Position numbers and translations under genes: made by a program
In this document: in pieces, positions 38,101 through 44,600 of the stretch
How positions within the stretch are numbered: the first letter of the stretch is position 1
Layout: the number at the start of each line of letters is the position of its first letter
Source: Pirellulales bacterium
GTDB taxonomy: Bacteria > Planctomycetota > Planctomycetia > Pirellulales > Thermoguttaceae
Assembly (NCBI GenBank): GCA_016935315.1
Contig: JAFGRD010000164.1
Location: 1-55,420, forward strand
Reading direction: 5' to 3'
DNA length: 55,420 bases
Notes under the pieces: model-generated
What the model was told of the DNA's origin: nothing
The model's input: only the letters and a program-made list of their open reading frames with translations
Databases searched by the model: none

Positions 38101-38210
38101 GACTGTCGCTGCTGTACGAATTCGAGTGGATGGAAATGCAGCGGCGATCGAATGACAACGGCACTGGAGAAGAAGCGGTAATCGACAACGTGATGGCCTT
38201 CTGGCCGTAG
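26166..38210 (+). CDS. Giant LEPR-XLL protein: gingipain-type and M14 peptidases on a Calx-beta/Ig scaffold
   Basis: Protein of 4014 aa. Residues 41-51 (LETLEERTLLS) are a variant LEPR-XLL signal. A C25-type propeptide (KPELPVLRSLLTVPKDAE) and a gingipain-like peptidase domain (about 301-629) follow, with the catalytic pair in YSGHGSETSW (His499) and FSFACVTGSF (Cys533). Two putative-Ig domains come next, the second split by a nidogen-like domain. Then come three supermodules, each of three Calx-beta-like repeats and two Ig-like domains. Guests inside the Ig-like domains are an M14 zinc carboxypeptidase (His1442, Glu1445, His1551, catalytic Glu1632) with a transthyretin-like tail, a lamin-tail domain, a Rossmann-like domain and a second nidogen-like domain. 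A Big_5-like domain, also split, and the shared dockerin module with a charged tail end the chain. It should be secreted and calcium-stabilised. AAGGA lies 11 nt before the ATG. Activities are inferred from motifs. Confidence 0.9.
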   Translation: MTRLSDTLSRLGAFTRSWSGRGNRKVKSHAARPAALRTTRLETLEERTLLSIGAADTDELLSVLSLPEVWSGAYDKEQGLWIDFNAADGLDPGAAAKIDLTVASDQGIAGQISIPGAWLGEVTLGNREFARLTIPESGCTEAIGKPELPVLRSLLTVPKDAEVTAQVDGRAQWVSMMDVGMDQPLAPVQAPVPKMAGALEAAPLDLDPMAYEAAPATVEAGVRLVESGELAGQRLVMLEVTPFAYDPVAEAVGVFDTLTFSVSFQGGQTTATVLSASENARLEGISVNYQAGKNVVSAKTGGRLLVIVHNDFQGDIASYVTHKTGIGWTVDVANTSTAGATNTAIRSYIQSRYANVATRPDAVLLVGDTDRIPHFVGSGEGNPVTDLYYGCMDSGDDWYPEIPVGRFSVTNATELGNVIAKTIWYETSSSGPWTNHATFMASQDNYQITEGTHDYVIDTYMDPLGYTSDRLYQVTHGATTQDTRNSFNTGTALGVYSGHGSETSWADGPPFSQSDVRSLTNAGMYPLVFSFACVTGSFQVGECFMETWLRQADKAAVVAVGSSVNSYWTEDDILERVLFDAIYDEGYVGIGDAWVHARELYLAHFGSGSTTRRYFEMYNIMGDPTVVVLGLDFAITSPTDLPMAFVGEPYAYTLQANSGTEPYGWELIAGSLPAGLSLDPVTGTISGTPVVLGTGTFTIEATDAESATDSREFHLPVVSRFAITMPGELPTGFLDQPYSVTLAGQGGTQPYSWTLLGAGEYLETDPGSGYLGGGTPMGWHADDNSWLLSLPFSFPYYGAEYDSVYVCSNGFLDFASGTADYTNTQSELANNARIAVLWDDLYTGNADEDIYVTQTADHVVVRWDASTLGPGTPVDAEVVLFSDGRIQFSYGQAHSALSPTIGVSAGDGTHYTMSHRDSATSIPANQYSLFSYGSVLPEGMVFDAAGQISGMPTEAGTFEFSVLATDSGTPQQGDVRDFTLEIVELPPLLLELPDAATEGDGLLVGAGIVRVFTPVSTDLTVRLQSEDGSEVTVPATATIRAGHTSATFDLQIEDDTLLDGTQAAMITASADGYFGTAGAIAVHDNESAVLTVSVPEEASEGDGVLLRAGTVTVGTAPDSDVTVSLASDDVAVVDVPATVVIRAGTTAATFDVVVIDDAMIDDTQTATITAHVENWTDGSDTIAVLNDDGWIGVLLPPKIWESQGTLAGAGTVTLGGTLTSDLVVSLVSDDTSELTVPSVVIVPAGQASATFDLTVEDDADQDGKQLVHVSATAPDLVGGSGTTSVGDDEIHHFAFDPIGDPQTASVPFAVTLSAKDVNDETIEVYGGEVDLIGDGDSGPVAVEINPGTGTGERGTASEAASDKNKTAAVLPSGDAKVSLGVYHDYATLGADLAEYATLYPAITRLVSIGQSVQGRELWAMKITDNPDIEENEPEVKYVSTMHGDEPVGTEMCMYFIDMLLDNYGSDPRITALVDETEIWIVPLMNPDGREAETRGNANGVDLNRAFPDGAVTPIGNIFDGPPMDTVGLQPEVTAVMEWSADQSFVLSANFHTGALLVNYPYDNDGLGSIDSPTPDDALFEYISEAYSVHNTPMWNSTEFHHGISNGAAWYSMTGGMQDWNYRYLGCNEVTIELSDVFWPAESSLLGFWTDNQESMLSYFETAHMGVRGLVTDATTGDPLFASITVAGNSQPVFSDADVGDYHRMLLPGTYDLTFSIPGYASRTFHDVVVGDATATSLDVALAPLSSGILFIDGVWTGEVAVHTVDTNVVLTAADGLGHAGSSNAFDVAAGPVDRFQVSSVASPQSAHVPTPVTVTAVDAHGHTVTDFVGPVNLGGWVGSGTTSTIVISEVNPHSDDSAEFINVSGQSIDISGWQMVIYDADNWPAPKFTVTVSANTICAAGEAFVVGENGTLPGAYPQFWTGGNIFWDSDSEGAVLLLDATGQPVDFVCVNGAEASSIIDPIAIGADQWQGPPVAVAASPNTYERFGDTDHNDQRDWRSAANTIGSLNPGLSIPFGGGAIPVAVTPTVTGDFVDGVWVGEVTILEEVAAMYLMADDGTGHVGVTNLFDVELLPLLVIDLSSSATEGDDFVIGAVDIPAPLATDLVVTLQADDSSEVTFLSPTVTIRAGDTYATFDLLIEDDVILDGTQIVTVTASADGYRDGTTVIAVNDNESATLTVALPASASEGDGILTGQGIVSIGAAAGSDVVVSLTSHDTTEVTVPATVTIPAGADSVVFDLTIEDDSLIDGVQATTIAAYVENWTDGAGVIDVEDNDAFLSVLLPALVWEGGGTLAGAGTATIGGTLETDLEVALVSDTPDELTVPEMVIIPAGQTSVAFDLIIHDDADFDGSQPVVITVTASGLTDGSESMEVGDDEVHHFAVDTINSPQTAGEPIGVMIWAEDVNGATILVHAGTAGLSAVGAGGPIPVVPATTEAFVGGVWTGNVVLSTVDTGVVLTAEDTLGHAGSSNAFDLVPGEVDHFVFSTITSPQNVDVPFSVTLTAVDAHGYTATGFNGTVALSGRTDNPKDVGEILLWESNDQYRFTSALNGLGLAYQTFFGWDDFSAAVGAASPTDDLVIVSEAGSAPSSWDSLIDFVSAGGRAVVEFWDLDQVPQLATALGATVTQDMFTPEPLYNWGTSSLFAGLASPIGFAETGWNDDGDRLQPTAGNLAAAGFVVGPTTGQTALVLGNSGMTLLHGFLLDNVTDVADAIQLATNEIQLLVQSGSTAVAISPAAVVPTDGVWTGDVTVLAEAADMYLLANDGSGHLGQSNRFDAELLPRLVVDVPQNAVEGDGLVQGTVSIPEPLEADLVVTLVSEDETEAMLPSLTTIITAGETSATFDVQVMDDALLDGTQVARIVASAVMYRDGTGGLVVHDNETAPLVVILPDGLAEGDGLLTEIGLVTVGVAPDEDVVVTLISQDVSEIIVPNVVIIPAGAVSARFDVTVVDDTEIDGVQTVVVSAQVENWTDGLDATDVADNEGLDLVVTLPSEAWEGQAALPGVATVSISGTLPADLVVSLQSDDLSELQVPPIVTIPAGATSATFDLVLPDDPDYDGSQTATVTASAAGLNDGTAAMEVADSDVHHFAFDTVASPQRAGATFGVTIHARNIDDRTILVYDEAVSLSGSGDAGAVALSPTTASPFTDGMWTGGVAVETLATGLVLTADDGLGHIGASNAFDVVAGPVDHFVFGPISSPQYLDVPVPVTIVAQDAHGFTAADFTGTVNLRASSGAGEGEYFEIDPGPQYIGGGTSMGWHADDASWLLTLPFSFPFYGVEYNSVYVCSNGFLDFASNYADYTNSQAELISNVRIAAVWDDLYTGGAGEDIYVTQTADFVAVRWDASTLGYGTPVDTEVVLFRDGRILVNYGQTHTNLSPTIGISAGDGVNYLLSSFNGASSIAANVSREYSSANVLIAPDVSGTFVAGVWSGEIMMLDTATSAYLMASDGGGHHGQSNTFDVQPDRPPSAEVIDVVPDPRNAPVGEIMIVFDEEVVGFDLSDLALNLNDAANVDTIGSATDSWVGGGLGRLNAYEVSTTTALSEIEIYLDVTASTTIEFVVYEAGPTSSDPYQQVFATTLVDCGTGQRFYSSGPIHVALEAGRTYMIGAAWEGDVTYYRGSANDVSFGTSLGFVRYSEYPSPETLDPPLGASVAYYYRLTTPQDIPLVPGEQTLQTADNVHFTLGGLAGLTATAGNYRLRLAAAGSGIEDMGGNPLAADAEETWVMAVTEVAGRYVFYNDSAFDDNDPAANASDDDAIASDKEALLPGQTATFANYTSYSLGLNGLMIDVRGLANAAGLDAADFRFRVGNSDDPGTWDTAPDPVSVSVRAGEGVEGSDRVTIIWASGEIRGQWLQVTMLPGEDSGLAEADVFYFGNAVGEAGNSTTNAQVNATDMLLARNNPRTFLNPAAIDFPYDYNRDARVNATDMLLARNNQTHFLNALKLITVPAKGAAAIGEKILARDRMLWQPPGRQAAVGENARDRLSLLYEFEWMEMQRRSNDNGTGEEAVIDNVMAFWP
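28437..28962 (+). repeat. Nidogen-like guest module, copy 1, inside an Ig-like domain
   Basis: Encodes GEYLETDPGSGYLGGGTPMG, then LPFSFPYYGAEYDSVYVCSNGFLDFA and DEDIYVTQTADHVVVRWDAS. The flanks are two halves of one putative-Ig domain: PYSWTLLG before and LPEGMVFDAAGQISGMPTEA after. The module therefore interrupts its host exactly where the host normally continues. Copy 2 lies 7.4 kb downstream in the same gene. Confidence 0.85.
29121..32384 (+). repeat. Supermodule repeat 1 (three Calx-beta-like plus two Ig-like, with M14 and lamin-tail guests)
   Basis: About 1088 codons. Calx-beta-like units start at PPLLLELPDAATEGDG, AVLTVSVPEEASEGDG and WIGVLLPPKIWESQG. The first Ig-like unit (HHFAFDPIGDPQTASVPF) is split by the M14 carboxypeptidase and transthyretin-like domain (about 30198-31400). 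It resumes at FIDGVWTGEV. The second (VDRFQVSSVASPQSAHVPT) is split by a lamin-tail domain (about 31686-32220) and resumes at DFVDGVWVGEV. Confidence 0.85.
32385..34502 (+). repeat. Supermodule repeat 2 (one Rossmann-like guest)
   Basis: About 706 codons with the same order of units as repeat 1. The first Ig-like unit (HHFAVDTINSPQTAGEPIG) is uninterrupted, which shows the bare form of the host. The second (VDHFVFSTITSPQNVDVPF) is split after NGTVALSG by a guest of about 200 residues (33738-34344). The guest begins with VGEILLWESND and contains DDLVIVSEAG and GGRAVVEFWD. The host resumes at DGVWTGDV. Confidence 0.85.
34503..36542 (+). repeat. Supermodule repeat 3 (nidogen-like guest)
   Basis: About 680 codons with three Calx-beta-like units (RLVVDVPQNAVEGDG, APLVVILPDGLAEGDG, LDLVVTLPSEAWEGQ), then an uninterrupted first Ig-like unit (HHFAFDTVASPQRAGATFG). 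The second Ig-like unit (VDHFVFGPISSPQYLDVPV) is split by the second nidogen-like module and resumes at FVAGVWSGEI. Confidence 0.85.
35862..36408 (+). repeat. Nidogen-like guest module, copy 2
   Basis: Encodes GEYFEIDPGPQYIGGGTSMG, LPFSFPFYGVEYNSVYVCSNG and GEDIYVTQTADFVAVRWDAS, very close to copy 1 at protein level and still recognisable at DNA level. It is inserted in a different kind of Ig-like host than copy 1. Confidence 0.87.
37345..37984 (+). repeat. Shared C-terminal module, copy 2 (dockerin-containing)
   Basis: Runs from GRYVFYNDSAFDDNDPAANA to THFLNALKLI. Same strands and two dockerin-like repeats (VNATDMLLARNNPR, DYNRDARVNATDMLLARNN) as copies 1 and 3. It is followed by a charged tail ending AVIDNVMAFWP. 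Confidence 0.9.
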
Positions 38211-38643
38211 TCCGCCCGTACGAAGTCTTCCAGAAAGCCGACAACGGAACCCGGCCCCGGGATCCCGAAACTCGTTTGCGGCTCGCAACTTCCACTCAGA
38301 GGCCCAGTGATACGTCGCCCCTGTGGAGGGGTCGCATTTGCTGCAGCAGGCCCCTCTTCGAACCAGACGGTAGGCATTGCTTGCACGTAAGGACATTTCT
38401 GTCATAATAAGCGGTTGGGCTGCATGGGTGCTTTCGTGTTCGGCAGCCCTGATCACTCGATAGTGGCGGAAGCTCCCGGCACGGCGCGAGGCAGATAATC
38501 GACCGGGGCCTTGCTGCAGGCATCCGGCCGTTGCTGATACAAATTCGGAACAGTTCTTTCTTCTCCATACCTGCGGCATACTGCCCCGCAACGAGCCGGA
38601 CCTCGCACCCGGACGGCGGAGCGAGCACTCAATGGAGGTCGTC
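38211..38643. other. Intergenic region between the two giant genes
   Basis: About 430 bases, no credible gene. A small hairpin (CCCCT 38318-38322, AGGGG 38327-38331) without a T tract and a candidate promoter at 38381-38408 are the only signals seen. Confidence 0.5.
38381..38408 (+). promoter_or_regulatory. Candidate promoter for the 3651-aa giant gene
   Basis: TTGCAC, 16-nt spacer, CATAAT (or an 18-nt spacer to TAATAA). Spacer and distance to the start codon (about 235 nt) resemble the promoter placed before the other giant gene. Confidence 0.4.
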
Positions 38644-41600
38644 GTGCTTCGCAATCTCAGGAATTCGACGGTGGGGGCCCGGCCGGCGGTGTTTGGACGC
38701 GGGCCGATGGCCGGGCCAAGAGGCCTTGACCGAAAGCTGCTGATGGAGCCGCTCGAGCCACGGCTGGTGCTCGACGGCAGCTCGCTGGTGATCAGCGAGT
38801 TCATGGCCGACAACGAAACCGTGCTGGCTGATTGGGAAGGGGATTATGAGGACTGGCTGGAAATCTACAACCCCACGGCCGATCCGGTCGATCTGACCGG
38901 GTGGTACCTGACGGACGACCAAACGGACCCGAAACAGTGGCCGTTGCCCGAAATGACGATTGCGGCGGGCGAGTACCGAGTCATCTTTGCCTCGGGCAAA
39001 GATCTCACAGATCCGGCCGGCGAGTTGCACACCGACTTCTCCCTCAGCCGCGCTGGCGAGTACCTAGCGCTGGTCCAGGGTAAAGGTGCCGAGGCCACCA
39101 TCGTGTCGGCCTACGCGCCCGAGTATCCGCAGCAATACGAAGACGTGTCGTACGGGCTGCATTCCGATCTGGTCACTGAGGGCTATTTCCTGCAACCGAC
39201 GCCCGGAGACCCCAACGACGCCTTTCCGGTGGACGACCCGACCAACGTGGTGTTGATCAGTGAGATCATGTACCACCCGGTCGTGGAGACCTACAATGCC
39301 GATGCACAGGTTTTCGAGGAAGAGTACATTGAGCTGGTCAACCGGGGTCCCGGGGCGATCGACCTCGGGGGTTGGCAGTTGACCGAGGGAGTGGCGTTCA
39401 CGTTCCCCGACGTCACGCTTGAGCCCGGTGCATTTCTGGTCGTAGCCGCCGACCCGGCAGCGTTTCAGACGACCTATCAACCGTCGCCGGAGGTAACCGT
39501 CGTCGGTGGTTGGACCGGAAGACTGAGCAACAGCGGCGAAGAGATCGAGTTGGTCGACGCTGCCGGCCGTGTGATGGACCGCGTGACCTACGCCGACGAA
39601 GGCGATTGGGCCGAGCGCGAGGCACGTCCTCCGGATCAATGGGGCCATGCGGGTTGGGTCTGGTCCGATGCTCACGACGGACTGGGGAAGTCGCTGGAGC
39701 TGGTCACCACGGCCCTCTCCAATGAGAACGGGAAGAGTTGGACGGCCAGCATGCCGGACGGTGGCACACCGGGGCAACCCAATTCGGCCGCCGCCGCAGA
39801 CGTGGCGCCGTTGATCCTCAACACATCCCACTGGCCGGCGATTCCCCGGTCCACCGACGCGGTCGCGGTGACGGCGCAATTGAAGGACGAGTTGGATACC
39901 GGCGTGACGGCAACGGTCTACTACCGTAGCGACGGCGCGGCCACATTCAACACGGCGGCGATGCGCGACGACGGCCAAAGCGGTGACGGCGATGCCGGCG
40001 ATGGTGTCTATGGCGCCATGTTGCCTGCCCGACCCAACGGGACGATCGTTGAACTCTACGTTGAGGCGTCCGACGGCACCGGCCATGCGCGGACGTGGCC
40101 TGCCCCGACTCAGCCCAGCGGTCAGCAGTTGACCAATCTGCTCTACCAGGTCAACGACACGTTCGACCCAATCGCGGCGTGGGTTCCGGGGGACCCGCCG
40201 GTCTACTACCTGATCATGACGGAGGTCGAGCGAGCCGAACTGGCCGATATCGGCGACGGCGGTGACGTGTTTTGCGACGAGCCCCGCAGCGACGCCCAGA
40301 TGAACGGCACCTTCATCAGCATTGACGGCGGGAGCACTCAAGTCCACTACAACGTGGGAATCCGCAACCGGGGCAACCAGACGCGGGCTCAACAGCCCAA
40401 CAACTACCGGGTGAACTTTCCGCAGGACAAGGCCTGGAAGGGTGTCACGGCGATCAACATCAACAGCAATCACTCCTTCTCCCAAGTCATCGGCAGTGCG
40501 ATGTTCCGCATGGCGGGCATCGCGGCGCCCGACGCCACGGCAGTCAGGGTCCGCGTCAACGGGCAAGACCTGGCGCTGGCGGGCTCGCACATGTACGGCG
40601 TGTATTCCGCGGTCGAGGTTTACGACAGCGACTATGCCGACCACCATTATCCCGACGACTCGACGGGCAACGTCTACCGTGCCTCCTACAACCAGCCTTG
40701 TGGCGGCACGCGCACCTATGCCGACTTCTGCTATAAAGGTGTTTACCCCTACCACAACCCGGATGATTACCGCCTGAACTACCCCAAGAGAACCAATGAA
40801 TCGGAGGATGACTGGAGCGACTTGTTCGATCTGCTCGACGCGCTGAACAACCCCACGGGTTCGGACGCGGAGTTTCTCGCCGAGCTCAATCAGATCGTCG
40901 ACGTGCGGCAATGGATGCGTTTTCTGGCGGCGGATTTCCTGCTGGGCAACGGAGAAGGCGGCCTGGTCACCGGCAGCGGCGACGACTTCGCCATGTACTG
41001 CGGCAGGGAGAACCGGCAATTCCAGTTGCTGCCGCACGATCTCGACACACTGTTCTCCACGCGCGCTACCACCATTTGGACCTACGATCGAACCGGTATT
41101 TGCGGTCTGAACCGCATGTTCGACCATCCCGAAATCGTGCGGATCTACTTTCAGGAGCATTTGGATCTGATCAGCACGGTCTTCGCCCCTGAGAACTTCA
41201 ATCCGATAGTCGAAGAGTTGCTGGGCAACGCGGCGCCGCAGTCGACGATCGATTCGATCAAGAGCTTTGTAGCGCAGCGGGTGGCGGGCGTCCTGGGTGA
41301 GATCCCGCAGGAGTTCAGGATCAACAACCCCAGCTTGCCGACCTCCGGCGGCTTCCCGATCACCGACCAGCCGACAGTGGCTCTGAGCGGCACGGCTCAC
41401 GCGTCCGAGACGGCTTCGGTGCTGGTCGACGGTCGGCCCGCCGTCTTCCTGCCGCGAACCGGCCAGTGGACGGCCAGCGAGACGACCGGCGGCTACGTCG
41501 CCGACACGCTCGTGGCCTCCGATACTCTGGTGGCCTATCACGTGCCAACCGCCGGAGAGGATCCGCTGGGCTGGACGGCCACCGAGTACAACGATAGCCA

Positions 41601-44600
41601 TTGGATCCGCGCGACCGAAGTTGAACCGGCCGGGCTGGTGATTACCGAGATCTCCACGGGCCAGCCGCGGTTCGTCGAAATCGAGAACGTGTCGCGCGAG
41701 GCGATTGACACCACCGGCTGGTCGGTGCTGGTCAACAGCGCGTCGGCCGGCAACGTCAACGATGTGCTCGGCACCGCATGGAGCCTGCCCGATTCCATTG
41801 GGGCCGGCGACGTCCTCTATCGCACCGACGACGCGGCCGCGGGCGACGCGTATTGGGGCAGTCAGATCGCTTGGAACGCCGAAGGCCCCGGTTGGACCAT
41901 GATCATCGACGATAGCGGCAACGTGATGGACTTCGTCGCCTGGGGCTACGGCGCCACGGAAATCGCGTCGCTCGAAGTGAGCTTCGGCCCGTGGACAGGC
42001 ATCCGGGGCGACGATCAGTGGAGCGGACCGGGAGCCGCAGTCGGCACGGCCGGCCAGGGCGGACAGCCAGTCTCGCGCTTCGTCGCCTACAACGACCACT
42101 TTGCCGGAGCCGGCACCCACGCCGATACGACCACCTATGCCGCCAATGGGACCGCCACCGGATTGCTGAAGGACATCGCCACCGGGTCGGCTCCGGGCGT
42201 CACGCTGACGACTTCCCAAAACGCGGTCGAATTCGACAACAGCTCCAATTGGCCCGCTGCGGGAACCGATGCCTACAGCGTCTTCAACGGCTACGTCGAT
42301 TTCTCGGCCGGTACGGGCTGCAGCCTCGAACTCGACGCCGATCTAGGCGCCTCGTACACGCACACGTTTTCGGGCCTGGATACCGGCGACGAGGTGACCT
42401 ATGACTTCGCCGGCACGTCGGTACGCGGCAACAGCAGCTACATCAACCGGTGGATCCAGGTCACCTTGGTGGGAGCTGAGGGTATCGCCGCCCATAGCAG
42501 CGGGTGGGGAGTGATCGTGTTGGACGCGAAGAACGTTGCGCTGATGGTCGGCGACAATGCCCAGGCCGATCAAGGGTTCATTGTCGGCTGGACCGAGATT
42601 GATCCGGGGACCGACGGAGAGTTCGCGATCGTCACCACTCAGTACGTGGGGCCGACGCCGGGCATTGGCAGCGGCATGGCCGACGGGCGGATCGGCTACG
42701 GCCTGACCGCCATTCGGCTCGAGGAGGTCGGCCCCGGCCAGCCCCTTTCTTTCCTGCGACGGGAGGGCGACTCCGATAGCCAGACGGCCGACGACTTCGC
42801 GCGGACCGATGCAGGCAGCCAAGGAGTGGAGAATCCGGACTTGACCGTCCCGTTTGGCAGCGTTGTCGCCAATCGGCAGGGTGTCGGCTTCAGCGCCGGC
42901 CAGCCGCAGTTCGACGCGGTGATCCGGACTAACGTCGCCGAGGTAATGCAGGGTGTCAACGCGTCGCTGTGGACGCGCGTCGAGTTTCCCGTGGGCGATA
43001 CGACACCCTACGACACGCTGACGCTCAGAATGAAGTACGATGATGGTTTCGTGGCCTATCTCAACGGCACGGAAATTGCCCGACGCAACGCCGACAGCCC
43101 CCTGGCATACGACACGGCCGCCTCGGCCGAGCACCCCAACGCCCTGGCCGTCCAGTTTGAGGAGATCGACGTCACCGCGTTTCTCGGCGCGCTGCGGCCG
43201 GGAACCAATGTGTTGGCGATCCACGGCCAGAACCTAGCGGCCGCCGACAGTGATTTTCTCATCCAGGGAGAACTGGCAGCCACCGGCGGCACGCCGGGCA
43301 TGGCACCGCAGTTGCACCCGGGCGTCAACCGCATCTGCGTGCAAACCTTCGACGGCCCCAACGGCACCGGCAACCAGTTGCAGCGAGACTTCATCGACGT
43401 CTGGTACGACCCGCCCACCCCGCCCAAGGACTCGGAAAAGCAGCAGGTATTGGACATGACGGTCCGCGACAGCTACCTTTCGGGCGTGCCGGTCCTGGTG
43501 CGGGTCGAGGTCCACGACGACCAGAACGAGGTGGACCGCGAGTTGTGGGACGCCGTGGCCACGCTCAGTTCCGACAATCCCAACGTCACGATCTCGCCCA
43601 ACCAGGTGACCCTCTACAACGGGCTGGGGAGCGGGCTCATAACGTTCACCGGCACCGAGCCGTTTCAGCTCACCGCCAGCATTGCGGGGCTCGGGCTCGA
43701 TGTGTCGAGCACGCTGACCAGCCTCGACGGTATGTCGATTGCCAGTGTCTCGGGCGCGCTTTCCGGCAATACGACTTTCAGCGGGGTCGTCCATGTGACC
43801 GGCAATCTGACCGTTCCCGACGGCAGCACGCTCACACTCGATCCCGGCACCCTGGTGCTAATCGACGGCGTGGCCAGCGGCAGCGGCGGCACGGTGATTA
43901 CTGTAGCCGGTGATATCCAGTCGCTGGGAACGAAGACCCGCCCCGTCACGTTCACCGCGTATACGGCCGGAGAGAACTGGGGCGAGATCCTCCACGACAA
44001 CGCCGAGCCATCCCTCTATCTGTACACGAACATCAACCAGGGCGGCCATTCGACTGCCCGCGGACACTCCAACACGGGCCCGACCATCCGCAATTCGGGC
44101 GGCAACACGATCGTCTTTGACCACGCCAACCTGACCGACGAGGCGGGCAAAGTGATGCACGGCTCGTCGGGCGAGAACCTCACGTTCCGCGACTGCATCA
44201 TGGCACGCGCGGTCATGGGCCCGGAAATCTGGCCCAGCAGCCTCCTTATCGAGGACACCTGGATCACCGACATGCACCACGTCGACGACGCCGACGGTAT
44301 CTACATCCAGAGCGTTCGTGCGCCCAACGCCTTGATGACGGGCGGCGTGTCGGCCGTATTCGACGACGACGCCATCGACACGCTTAGCGCCGAGATCCGC
44401 GTCGAGGACTGGATCGTTCGCGACGCCAACGACAAGGGCTTCAGCATCTACGACGACGAGGTGTGGATCAGCCGCTGCTTGGTCGTCGACAACGCCAAAA
44501 ACCCGGAGGACGGCATCGCTGCCAGCATTGCCTCGAAGGGGTATAGCGACGAGTACGTCACGGTCAACATGGACCACGTCACCGTGGTGGCCACCCCCAT

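Noticed and set aside
26166-38210. Assembly chimera as the cause of the nested domains
   Set aside because: The reading frame stays open through every junction, and the insertion point repeats at the same host position in three blocks, which random misassembly would not give. Long-read data could still test this.
36330-38813. Open frame of 827 codons on the minus strand
   Set aside because: It overlaps the conserved dockerin module on the plus strand and spans the intergenic region; the translation has no recognisable features.
39064-42219. Open frame of 1051 codons on the minus strand opposite the second giant gene
   Set aside because: Its translation is a shadow of the strongly biased plus-strand codons (runs of Arg, Val, Asp, Gly, His) with no domain, and the plus frame has clear domains.
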